In this document: positions 1 to 5,560 of the stretch, in pieces
Position numbering within the stretch: the stretch's first letter is position 1
Layout: every line of letters begins with the position of its first letter
NCBI GenBank assembly: GCA_946056455.1
Contig: CAMGJS010000033.1
Location: forward strand, 1 to 7,907
Direction of reading: 5' to 3'
Length of the DNA stretch: 7,907 bases
Origin: an uncultured Clostridia bacterium
Lineage (GTDB): Bacteria > Bacillota > Clostridia > Oscillospirales > Ruminococcaceae
Notes under the pieces: model-generated
The model's input: only the letters and a program-made list of their open reading frames with translations
What the model was told of the DNA's origin: nothing
Database searches by the model: none
Made by a program: the position numbers and the translations under genes

Positions 1-49
1 ATTTAAGGCCGTACTTTTTCATGAGCCGCCTAATTTTTTTGATGTTCAT
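1..49 (-). CDS. Partial ORF resembling the IS3-family transposase helix-turn-helix region (runs off the left edge)
   Basis: Only 16 codons are visible, MNIKKIRRLMKKYGLK. A good ribosome binding site (AAGGAG at 58-63, 8 bases before the ATG) supports this start. The peptide fits the pattern of the HTH_21 segment in IS3-family OrfB transposases, roughly [VI]N-x-K-[KR]-[VI]-x-RLM-K-x-x-GL. That segment normally lies inside OrfB, not at its start. The four codons before the ATG (GVII) extend the resemblance, but two TAA stops precede them. It may therefore be a 5'-truncated transposase remnant, or a different small gene with a basic N-terminus. The resemblance is from memory of the family, not from a search. 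Confidence 0.4.
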   Translation of the reverse strand, partial: MNIKKIRRLMKKYGLK

Positions 50-108
50 AATTATTACTCCTTATTATAGAAAATTTGTGTAGGTTTGTGTGAATGGTAT
101 TTTTAAAA

Positions 109-165
109 TCACATTCGCCCGAACCTGAAATTTTCTCTGAGGAGCTTTATGAAAAAGCTGGTCAT
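109..165 (-). CDS. Possible 18-residue small ORF just downstream of metI
   Basis: The ORF encodes MTSFFIKLLRENFRFGRM. It begins 11 bases after the metI stop, and its AAGGAG (173-178, 7 bases before the ATG) overlaps the metI stop codon, so it would be translated from the metNI transcript. It is not recognisable: it has no lipoprotein or signal-peptide features and is not the start of metQ. The ribosome binding site is the main support. It could be a small protein, the head of a gene broken by later insertion or deletion, or chance. Confidence 0.22.
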   Translation of the reverse strand: MTSFFIKLLRENFRFGRM

Positions 166-176
166 ATATATTCTCC

Positions 177-854
177 TTACTTGTTTATTCGCTTATCCGT
201 CTTTCTGGCAATTAACATTCCTATTTCCTGAATAAGCTGAACTATTATCACGGTAAGCACAACGCAAACCCAGACAATATCGTTATTGAATCTCTGGTAG
301 CCGTATGAAATAGCTATCATTCCGAGTCCGCCGCCGCCTATCGTTCCCGCCATTGCGGAGTATCCTAGTATCGTTACGAGGGATATTACCGCTCCCACAA
401 TAAGCGAGGGCTTTGCTTCGGGTATTAAAACCTTATAGATTATTTTGAATGTAGATGTTCCCATAGCCTGAGCCGCTTCAATAACTCCATTGTCAACCTC
501 TTTTATAGAAGACTCGGTCATTCTTGCCACATATGGAACAGCCGCTATGATAAGCGTTACTACCATTGCCTTATTGCCCATACTTGTTCCGACAATAAGC
601 TTTGCCGCAGGAAGAACGGCTATCATAAGGATAATAAAAGGAACGCTTCTGAAAACATTTACAACAAAGCCTAAAACCTTATTGAGCCACCCTATCGGAG
701 CGATGCCCTCCTTATCTGTAACGCAAAGAAGAACTCCGAGGGGAAGTCCGAAAAGGTAAGCAAAAAACGCCGAGATAAAGGTCATATATATCGTTTCCCA
801 TATTGCAAGCTGTAAAACATTCTTCTCAACAAGCTGTAAAAACAAATCGGACAT
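177..854 (-). CDS. metI: Methionine ABC transporter permease MetI
   Basis: This is the membrane-spanning subunit of the MetNIQ importer, which takes up L- and D-methionine using ATP hydrolysed by MetN. The protein has 225 residues, close to the usual 215-230 of MetI. It shows about five hydrophobic segments (near residues 20-45, 60-85, 95-110, 150-170 and 193-215). The cytoplasmic EAA loop, which docks onto the ATPase, starts EAAQAMG at residue 126. The glycine-rich stretch TIGGGGLGMIAISYGYQRF (171-189) before the last helix is typical of MetI. The ATG at 854 is supported by GGGGAG (861-866) six bases upstream. It starts 17 bases after the metN stop, so the two are co-transcribed under the metN leader. 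No clear terminator follows it, and no metQ is visible downstream. Confidence 0.95.
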   Translation of the reverse strand: MSDLFLQLVEKNVLQLAIWETIYMTFISAFFAYLFGLPLGVLLCVTDKEGIAPIGWLNKVLGFVVNVFRSVPFIILMIAVLPAAKLIVGTSMGNKAMVVTLIIAAVPYVARMTESSIKEVDNGVIEAAQAMGTSTFKIIYKVLIPEAKPSLIVGAVISLVTILGYSAMAGTIGGGGLGMIAISYGYQRFNNDIVWVCVVLTVIIVQLIQEIGMLIARKTDKRINK

Positions 855-871
855 TTTTCTCTCCCCTTTCG

Positions 872-1858
872 TTAAATTTCAGAATAGACGACCTTGTTAT
901 CGTCAAGATATTTTTTCACTCTTTCATAGTCGCCGTCGTTATCGGGAATTTCAAAAAGCAACTGCCCGAAAGCCTTGCCGTCAACATCTTCTGTTTCAGC
1001 GTGAAGGATATTCGCCGACACTTTACATTCAAAAATCATATTTGCAAATACAGGCTTGTAGGAATTTTCTCCGTTAAAGACAATTCTTATCTTTCTGCCG
1101 TTTGTGACTTCGTTTTCCTTGTGACCGTCGGGGAAGATGAGCTTTCTTGCAATTTCCGACTTTGGATTTTTGAATATATCGGCAACATTGCCCTGCTCGG
1201 CGACTTCGCTGTTGTCAAGAACGGCGACCTTGTCGCATATACTCTCGATAACGCGCATTTCGTGAGTGATGACGATAATTGTCACACCCATAGTTTCGTT
1301 GATTTTCTTCATAAGGTCGAGTATCGAGCGAGTTGTGTCGGGGTCCAGAGCGCTTGTCGCCTCATCGCAAAGAAGATATTTTGTCTTTGCCGCCAAGGCT
1401 CTCGCTATTGCAACTCTCTGTTTTTGTCCGCCCGAAAGCTGTGAAGGATATGCCTTTGCCTTATCCGAAAGTCCGACAATTTCAAGAAGCTCCTTCGCTC
1501 TTTTTACAGCGTCCTGCTTTTCTACTCCCGCAATTTCAAGGGGATAGCAGATGTTCTTTATAACATTTCTCTGAGAAAGAAGATTAAAGCCCTGAAAAAT
1601 CATTCCGATATTCTGTCTTTCGTGCAAAAGCTCTTTTTTTGAAAGAGAGTTTAAAGATTTTCCGTCTATTATTACATCGCCCGATGTAGGCTTTTCAAGA
1701 AAATTTATACAGCGCACAAGGGTGCTCTTGCCTGCTCCCGAAAGACCGATAATGCCGAAAATCTCACCGTCATTTATAGTTATGTTGATATTTTTCAGCG
1801 CGGTGATGTCACCGTTGTCGCTGTGATACACCTTTGAAAGATTATTTATCTCAATCAA
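872..1858 (-). CDS. metN: Methionine ABC transporter ATP-binding protein MetN with C-terminal NIL domain
   Basis: This cytoplasmic ATPase powers methionine import through MetI. The 328-residue protein has a complete ABC domain: Walker A GLSGAGKST (38-46), Q-loop Gln89, signature LSGGQ (141-145), Walker B ending CDE (Glu166) and H-loop His199. Residues from about 255 to the end form the NIL/ACT-like domain (starting near KIRIVFNGENSYKP). In characterised MetN proteins this domain binds methionine and inhibits transport when the cell is full. The start is TTG at 1858. No in-frame ATG is better placed, AGGAGG (1866-1871) lies seven bases upstream, and the resulting N-terminus MIEINNLSKVY is typical of the family. 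It is the first gene of the metNI operon and lies behind a leader with its own promoter, a Met-rich leader ORF and a terminator. Control is therefore predicted at two levels: transcription attenuation and NIL feedback. Confidence 0.95.
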   Translation of the reverse strand: MIEINNLSKVYHSDNGDITALKNINITINDGEIFGIIGLSGAGKSTLVRCINFLEKPTSGDVIIDGKSLNSLSKKELLHERQNIGMIFQGFNLLSQRNVIKNICYPLEIAGVEKQDAVKRAKELLEIVGLSDKAKAYPSQLSGGQKQRVAIARALAAKTKYLLCDEATSALDPDTTRSILDLMKKINETMGVTIIVITHEMRVIESICDKVAVLDNSEVAEQGNVADIFKNPKSEIARKLIFPDGHKENEVTNGRKIRIVFNGENSYKPVFANMIFECKVSANILHAETEDVDGKAFGQLLFEIPDNDGDYERVKKYLDDNKVVYSEI

Positions 1859-1865
1859 TTAATTT

Positions 1866-1871
1866 CCTCCT
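1866..1871 (-). promoter_or_regulatory. Ribosome binding site of metN (supports the TTG start)
   Basis: A perfect AGGAGG lies seven bases before the TTG at 1858. It directly follows the U-tract of the leader terminator, so a terminated transcript ends just before metN translation signals appear. Confidence 0.85.
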
Positions 1872-1914
1872 AAAAAGAAAACGCAGTAAGAGAGCATTAT
1901 GCATACTTACTGCG
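1872..1914 (-). terminator. Intrinsic terminator in the metN leader (attenuator)
   Basis: On the minus strand, CGCAGTAAG (1914-1906) and CTTACTGCG (1890-1882) form a perfect 9-bp stem with a 15-base loop. The loop can add a small inner GCA/TGC pairing. A TTTTCTTTTT tract (1881-1872) follows at once. The hairpin sits between the promoter and the first codon of metN, so it does not end an upstream gene. It must be conditionally bypassed for metNI to be expressed, which is the layout of an attenuator. Confidence 0.82.
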
Positions 1915-2021
1915 CTTGACGAATTTTTGTGAATGGGGCAAGGTTATCCTTAAAATCCGTAACGGTGCAGTACAACATTGTTATTCATTTTCATCATCAT
2001 ATCCGATGTCATACCATACCG
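1906..2021 (-). promoter_or_regulatory. Predicted attenuator switch: alternative RNA pairings upstream of metN
   Basis: Segment 1 (2021-2012, CGGTATGGTA) can pair with segment 2 (1972-1963, TACTGCACCG) at 9 of 10 positions, counting two G-U pairs. The TACTGC part of segment 2 (1972-1967) can instead pair perfectly with GCAGTA (1913-1908) in the 5' arm of the terminator (segment 3). TACTGC is itself repeated in the terminator 3' arm (segment 4). This gives the 1:2, 2:3 and 3:4 logic of trp/his-type attenuators. A ribosome stalled at the Met codons (2000-1986) would cover segment 1 and free segment 2 as antiterminator. One finishing at the stop (1950) would cover segment 2 and allow termination. 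The core 2:3 helix is short (6 bp). Pairings were found by eye and no folding energy was computed. Confidence 0.55.
1950..2012 (-). CDS. Met-rich leader peptide of the metNI operon
   Basis: A 20-codon ORF, MTSDMMMKMNNNVVLHRYGF, lies inside the metNI leader between the promoter and the terminator. Four of its codons 5-9 are ATG (positions 2000-1992 and 1988-1986), a dense cluster for the amino acid imported by the downstream transporter. GAGG (2022-2025, within GAGGCGG) is nine bases before the ATG. The ORF begins about 27 bases after the predicted transcription start and ends 36 bases before the terminator stem. This is the standard arrangement of amino-acid leader peptides, whose translation speed reports the supply of charged tRNA. 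A second ATG at 2017 reads only two codons (ATG GTA TGA) and lies too close to the ribosome binding site. Chance remains possible, since GATGATGATG is a simple sequence, but the promoter, terminator and pairing context argue for function. Confidence 0.7.
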   Translation of the reverse strand: MTSDMMMKMNNNVVLHRYGF

Positions 2022-2045
2022 CCTCTTTTCCTTTGCTTTTACAAA

Positions 2046-2074
2046 ATTTTATCACACTAAACCTACTATGTCAA
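2046..2074 (-). promoter_or_regulatory. Sigma-A type promoter of the metNI operon
   Basis: The -35 box is a perfect TTGACA (2074-2069). A 17-base spacer follows, then the -10 box TAAAAT (2051-2046), preceded by an extended -10 TGA (2054-2052). Transcription should start near 2039, giving a leader of about 180 bases before the metN TTG. A promoter this close to consensus should fire strongly, which fits control downstream by attenuation. Confidence 0.85.
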
Positions 2075-2075
2075 T

Positions 2076-2095
2076 ATGTTTTGTGTAACAAACAT
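2076..2095 (-). repeat. Short inverted repeat next to the metNI -35 box
   Basis: On the minus strand ATGTTT-GTTACACA-AAACAT forms a 6-bp inverted repeat. An alternative pairing gives ATG-TTTGT-TAC-ACAAA-(A)-CAT, with 8 bp and one bulged A. It lies directly upstream of TTGACA, with no T-tract in the transcribed direction, so it is a poor terminator for the upstream gene. It could be an operator or an activator site, or chance in AT-rich DNA. Confidence 0.3.
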
Positions 2096-2137
2096 TATGT
2101 CATATAAAGCATTTTTTTATGATATTTTACCAAAATT

Positions 2138-5100
2138 TTATTTACGCTTAATCTTATGCCTTTTTACTGCAATGACCGAAACAACCGCCGATACTGCCGC
2201 AACCGCTCCAAAAACAACGATATAAAGCGTTATATCGGTTTTTTGCTTTTCGGCTCTCAGCTCAATGCTCTTTGACGAAACCGAAAATACAAGATAGCTT
2301 CCGTCAATTTCGGGTTCAGCTTTTTCACCGTTTATGTAAAGAACGGTTTTCTTCGCCTTGCCCTTTGGCAGATACCTTATTATGCAATTATCGGACGGAA
2401 GTTCTATTCTTAGGACTTCCCCGTTTTCATCGGAACTTATAGCTTTTGCCGAAACAGTATCATCATCGGTGAAAATTCCCTCCGCTATGATTTTGGGCAG
2501 ACCGCCTTCGCTGAAAATATCTGATGAAAGTGCGGTAATATATTTGGAGTACACGGCATTTATCTCCTTTGAAAAACGGATACCCGATTTTGTGAAATCC
2601 TCCCATTTTGCATAATAGCCTGTTTTTTCGGGGATTTCGGGAAGTTCGCTCTCGCTTATCTTTCCGTTATACAATATTTCTTTTTCAGCGACGATTATAT
2701 CGTCCGCCACAAAAACAAGCTTTATTTTAAGAAAATCTTCGGGCAAATTTTCAAGCTCCGACATTTTTTCATATTCAACGGGATACGCTTTTTTGTCATA
2801 GCTTATACCGTCTATTCCTCCGATACCGCCGTCTATAAAAACATTTTCGGATATATCGCCGTTTGCACAGCCTGCTATTGCTCCCGCTTTTTCGGAATAA
2901 GCTTCAATCACCGCAAAACCCTTGCAGTTTTCAATATCGTTACATTCGCCTGCTATTCCGCCGACAAATTCCTTTCCCGAAACATAGCATTTTGCTCCGC
3001 AACCCGATATTGCCGCCTCGGATTTTCCCGTGACTCCGCCTGCATAGCTTCCGTCTGTAGATTTCACATTTCCAAAGCCGTAGCAGTTTATAAGACAGCC
3101 CGTTTTCATCTCCCCCGCTATTCCGCCGACATTGTTCTTTTTAGAAGTCACCTCGCCGAAGTTGCGTGAATTTCTGATAACCGTCTTTGACTGATACATA
3201 AAATTGTCCGACCGCTCGCCGACGGTATCAATATCGCCCTCGGGGTCAAAATCGTATTCAACAGCCATAGAGCCTGCTATTCCGCCGACGCTGACATCGC
3301 CGTTGACCTTGCCGTAGTTTATACATTCGGTTATCTTGCCGTCCGACTTTCCTGCTTCATCCTCTGCCGAAATATCTTCGGTATAATCCGAAAGGTCTGT
3401 CGAGCGGCTTGTCATTTCATCGGCAAGCTCCAGAAGAATATCGGATATTTCCTTTGCCTTATCGTTTATTCTGCGCAAATCCGCAGTAAATATATCCGAT
3501 GTATCATCCGCCGTCAAGGTAAATTCCTCTAAATTGTCGATAAGCTTTTCAAGCTCGCCCGAAAGAGTCTTTCTTTTTTCAACAAAGCTTTCGTCCGCGC
3601 CCGTAAATACTATTTTATCTTTTTTTGAGAAATATCTTGCAATATCCGAAATATCATAGAATGCACCTTCAAGAATATCCGCCGCCTCAACAAGCTTATC
3701 GCAGGCGGAGGACAGATATTCTGCCGCCTCGGTCGCATTTTTTTCTGCGCTTTCCAAATCCTCGTCTGAAATATCGGGGCGTGAGGGCTCAGGATTTTCA
3801 GGAGTATCGGGAGTATCGTCATCGTCCATCATCTGCAAAAGACTTCCGCTTAAATCGGACATACTCTCGGCAACATCTCCCACGGAATTATCTGAAAGAC
3901 TTTCAAGCGCCGAACTTGCGGCTGAATTATGCTCTGTTGCACTGTAATTGCCGTTTGCCGTCATTTCAGAAATTTGCATAACACTTTCACCTGCGCTTGC
4001 GACATTCTGCGAGGCTGTCGCCGCACTTTCCGAAAGACTCTGAAAGCTCCCAACAAGTCCGCTGTTTTCCGTTCCTGCAAGTTCTTCTGCCGCATTTGAA
4101 GAAACCGTTGAAATATTTTCAAGAGCGTTGCTCATATCGTCAAGTCCCGATGATATTTCTTCCATTGCGTCCGCAGTGTCTTCATCGTCGCCGACAGAGT
4201 TTTCAAGGTTGCCCATTCCGCCCTGTATTCTGTCCGAAGCGTCGGAAAGCTCTTTAAGATAACGGCTTAACTCTTTAAGGACGGGAGTAATGTCCTCAAA
4301 ACTGTCTCCTGCATATTCCGAAGCTGTCGAAAGGTCGTCCGCCGCGTCAGAAAGAAGCCCCAAACCTTCCGAAGTATCTTCAAGAACGGGAGAAAGCTTT
4401 TCTGTCAGTTCATAAAGCCTTGACGAAAATTCGTTTAATGAATTTATATTATCGTTGACTATACGGTCGGTTTCGGTGAGAAAAGAATCCGTCGATTGTC
4501 TTATATCCTCTAATTTGTCAAGTATCTTGTCGGTCTTATCGGTGATTTCATCGGACTGTCTTTCGGCATTGTCGAGAGTATCGTCTAAAATCACCTTCAT
4601 ATCGTCAAGGGAGGTTCTCAGCTTGTCGAGCGTATTCTCTGAAAAAAGCACCGAAAGATAGGGCTCTGCCTGTCCGACAATTCCGCCCGTATCCTTTCTG
4701 CCGTTTATCTCGCCGAAGTTTACGCAACCGCTTACAAACCCCTGCTGTCTGCCTATTATTCCTCCGATATTATATCCGACATGGGGATAACCTACCGCTC
4801 CGTTGTTGACGCAGTTCTGGACAGTACCCGAAGAATACCCCGTTATTCCGCCCGTATCGGTAATATCGGCAACCTGCTCCGCTGAATATATCTCGTCGAT
4901 GTCAAGGCTTTCAAGGTCTACAGTCTCGTCATAGTTATTCGTGTTGACGGACGAATTATTTGTGCAACGCTGAATTGCTCCGAAGTTCTGTCCGCATATA
5001 CCGCCCGTGTAGTTTTTTGACTGAACCGCTCCCTGCGACGAACAGTTGACGATAAGTCCGCTTTCTTCGTTAAGACCTGCTATTCCTCCGCAAAAAGCCT

Positions 5101-5560
5101 TGCCCCTTATTGTTCCGTTGAAGTTACAGCGGACAATCTTCCCCTTGTTCACTCCAACAATTCCTCCGCAGTATGAGGCTGTTCCCGTAGGTGTGACAAT
5201 GCCTTCAACAGTGAGATTTTTTATTGTTCCGCTTTCTTCAACATATCTGAAAAGACCTGCCCTTGAAGCTTCTTTGTATATTTTAAGACTGCTTATCTTG
5301 TGACCGTTTCCGTCAAAGGTTCCGCAGAAAACGGGGACGCTGATTTCTTCATCAAGAGTAATATCCGCTTTGAGTATATATGTTTTGCCGAGTGAGTTGC
5401 TGTCAAGGGTACACTCTTTTGCAAACCTTTCAAAATCCGCTTTTGTCCTTATCTCGTATTGTTTTTCATAAGTTGCAAAAAGGTATCCGCCGAATGACGA
5501 AACAAAAATCATCATTGCAACAAGTGAAGAAAATATCCGTGATATTTTAGTTGTTTTCAT
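2138..5560 (-). CDS. Secreted, membrane-anchored GLUG-repeat protein with a long helical insertion (function unknown)
   Basis: The protein has 1140 residues. The start is ATG 5560, with AGGAGG (5570-5575) nine bases upstream; an in-frame start at 5623 is open but lacks this support. A basic N-terminus and hydrophobic residues 11-30 form a signal peptide or signal anchor. Residues about 98-300 hold GLUG-type repeats (GGIVG/GGIAG followed by I-x-x-C-x-N-x-G-x-V), as in beta-solenoid surface proteins. Residues about 301-735 are mostly helical, rich in Ser, Asp, Glu and Leu, resembling coiled coil, with an acidic Pro-rich linker (about 577-601). GLUG repeats resume at about 738-918. Residues 946-1004 (LPEIPEKTGYYAKWEDF) resemble Listeria/InlB-type repeats. 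A beta-rich stretch, a membrane helix (about 1109-1132) and a basic tail KRHKIKRK follow. It overlaps the MMPL gene by 14 bases, so the two products are probably partners. No enzyme motif is visible. The solenoid and helical arm suggest binding or scaffolding outside the membrane. No clear terminator follows it. Confidence 0.9.
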   Translation of the reverse strand: MKTTKISRIFSSLVAMMIFVSSFGGYLFATYEKQYEIRTKADFERFAKECTLDSNSLGKTYILKADITLDEEISVPVFCGTFDGNGHKISSLKIYKEASRAGLFRYVEESGTIKNLTVEGIVTPTGTASYCGGIVGVNKGKIVRCNFNGTIRGKAFCGGIAGLNEESGLIVNCSSQGAVQSKNYTGGICGQNFGAIQRCTNNSSVNTNNYDETVDLESLDIDEIYSAEQVADITDTGGITGYSSGTVQNCVNNGAVGYPHVGYNIGGIIGRQQGFVSGCVNFGEINGRKDTGGIVGQAEPYLSVLFSENTLDKLRTSLDDMKVILDDTLDNAERQSDEITDKTDKILDKLEDIRQSTDSFLTETDRIVNDNINSLNEFSSRLYELTEKLSPVLEDTSEGLGLLSDAADDLSTASEYAGDSFEDITPVLKELSRYLKELSDASDRIQGGMGNLENSVGDDEDTADAMEEISSGLDDMSNALENISTVSSNAAEELAGTENSGLVGSFQSLSESAATASQNVASAGESVMQISEMTANGNYSATEHNSAASSALESLSDNSVGDVAESMSDLSGSLLQMMDDDDTPDTPENPEPSRPDISDEDLESAEKNATEAAEYLSSACDKLVEAADILEGAFYDISDIARYFSKKDKIVFTGADESFVEKRKTLSGELEKLIDNLEEFTLTADDTSDIFTADLRRINDKAKEISDILLELADEMTSRSTDLSDYTEDISAEDEAGKSDGKITECINYGKVNGDVSVGGIAGSMAVEYDFDPEGDIDTVGERSDNFMYQSKTVIRNSRNFGEVTSKKNNVGGIAGEMKTGCLINCYGFGNVKSTDGSYAGGVTGKSEAAISGCGAKCYVSGKEFVGGIAGECNDIENCKGFAVIEAYSEKAGAIAGCANGDISENVFIDGGIGGIDGISYDKKAYPVEYEKMSELENLPEDFLKIKLVFVADDIIVAEKEILYNGKISESELPEIPEKTGYYAKWEDFTKSGIRFSKEINAVYSKYITALSSDIFSEGGLPKIIAEGIFTDDDTVSAKAISSDENGEVLRIELPSDNCIIRYLPKGKAKKTVLYINGEKAEPEIDGSYLVFSVSSKSIELRAEKQKTDITLYIVVFGAVAAVSAVVSVIAVKRHKIKRK
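2801..3349 (-). repeat. Second GLUG-repeat block (protein-level repeat, residues about 738-920)
   Basis: Glycine motifs VGGIAG (758-763 and 811-816), AGGVTG (840-845), VGGIAG (866-871) and AGAIAG (892-897) recur. Several are followed by turns of the form I-x-x-C (Cys826, 854, 879). The block continues the fold interrupted by the helical insertion. Confidence 0.75.
4661..5269 (-). repeat. First GLUG-repeat block (protein-level repeat, residues about 98-300)
   Basis: Repeats of the form GGI[VAT]G-x-N-x-G-x-I-x-x-C-x-N-x-G-x-[VI] are visible. Glycine motifs sit at 132-136, 158-162, 186-190, 237-241, 266-270 and 292-296, and each turn Cys (145, 173, 199, 250, 279) falls at an equivalent place. 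The last turn ends in GQAEPY, after which the helical insertion begins. Confidence 0.8.

Noticed and set aside
64..69. Perfect TATAAT (minus strand) before the ORF at 1-49
   Set aside because: It touches the ribosome binding site (58-63), so transcription would begin after that site. No matching -35 box lies at 16-18 bases; only TTCACA at 19 bases is present.
149..234. Plus-strand ORF MKKLVIYILLTCLFAYPSFW... with a ribosome-binding-like GAGGA
   Set aside because: It looks like a signal peptide but is only 28 codons and lies mostly antisense to the end of metI. No promoter or continuation is visible, so it is probably chance.
803..1444. Plus-strand 213-codon ORF opposite metN and metI
   Set aside because: It is an antisense shadow of the strongly supported metN and metI genes, with no recognisable domain and no start signals. 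The other plus-strand ORFs opposite the GLUG and MMPL genes were set aside for the same reason.
1859..2045. SAM-I riboswitch or Met T-box in the metN leader
   Set aside because: I looked on the minus strand for the S-box core (AGGGA...GGCAACC-like blocks with kink-turn) and the T-box sequence (GGTGGNACCGCG-like) and found neither. The leader is also short for a T-box.
1916..2107. Plus-strand 63-codon ORF across the metN leader
   Set aside because: It lies opposite the promoter, leader ORF and attenuator, has no ribosome binding site, and its composition is that of non-coding AT-rich sequence.
2096..2137. Terminator after the GLUG-repeat gene
   Set aside because: The region is AT-rich with only weak CAT/ATG-type pairings and no GC-rich stem followed by T residues on the minus strand. 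Readthrough into the metNI leader remains possible.
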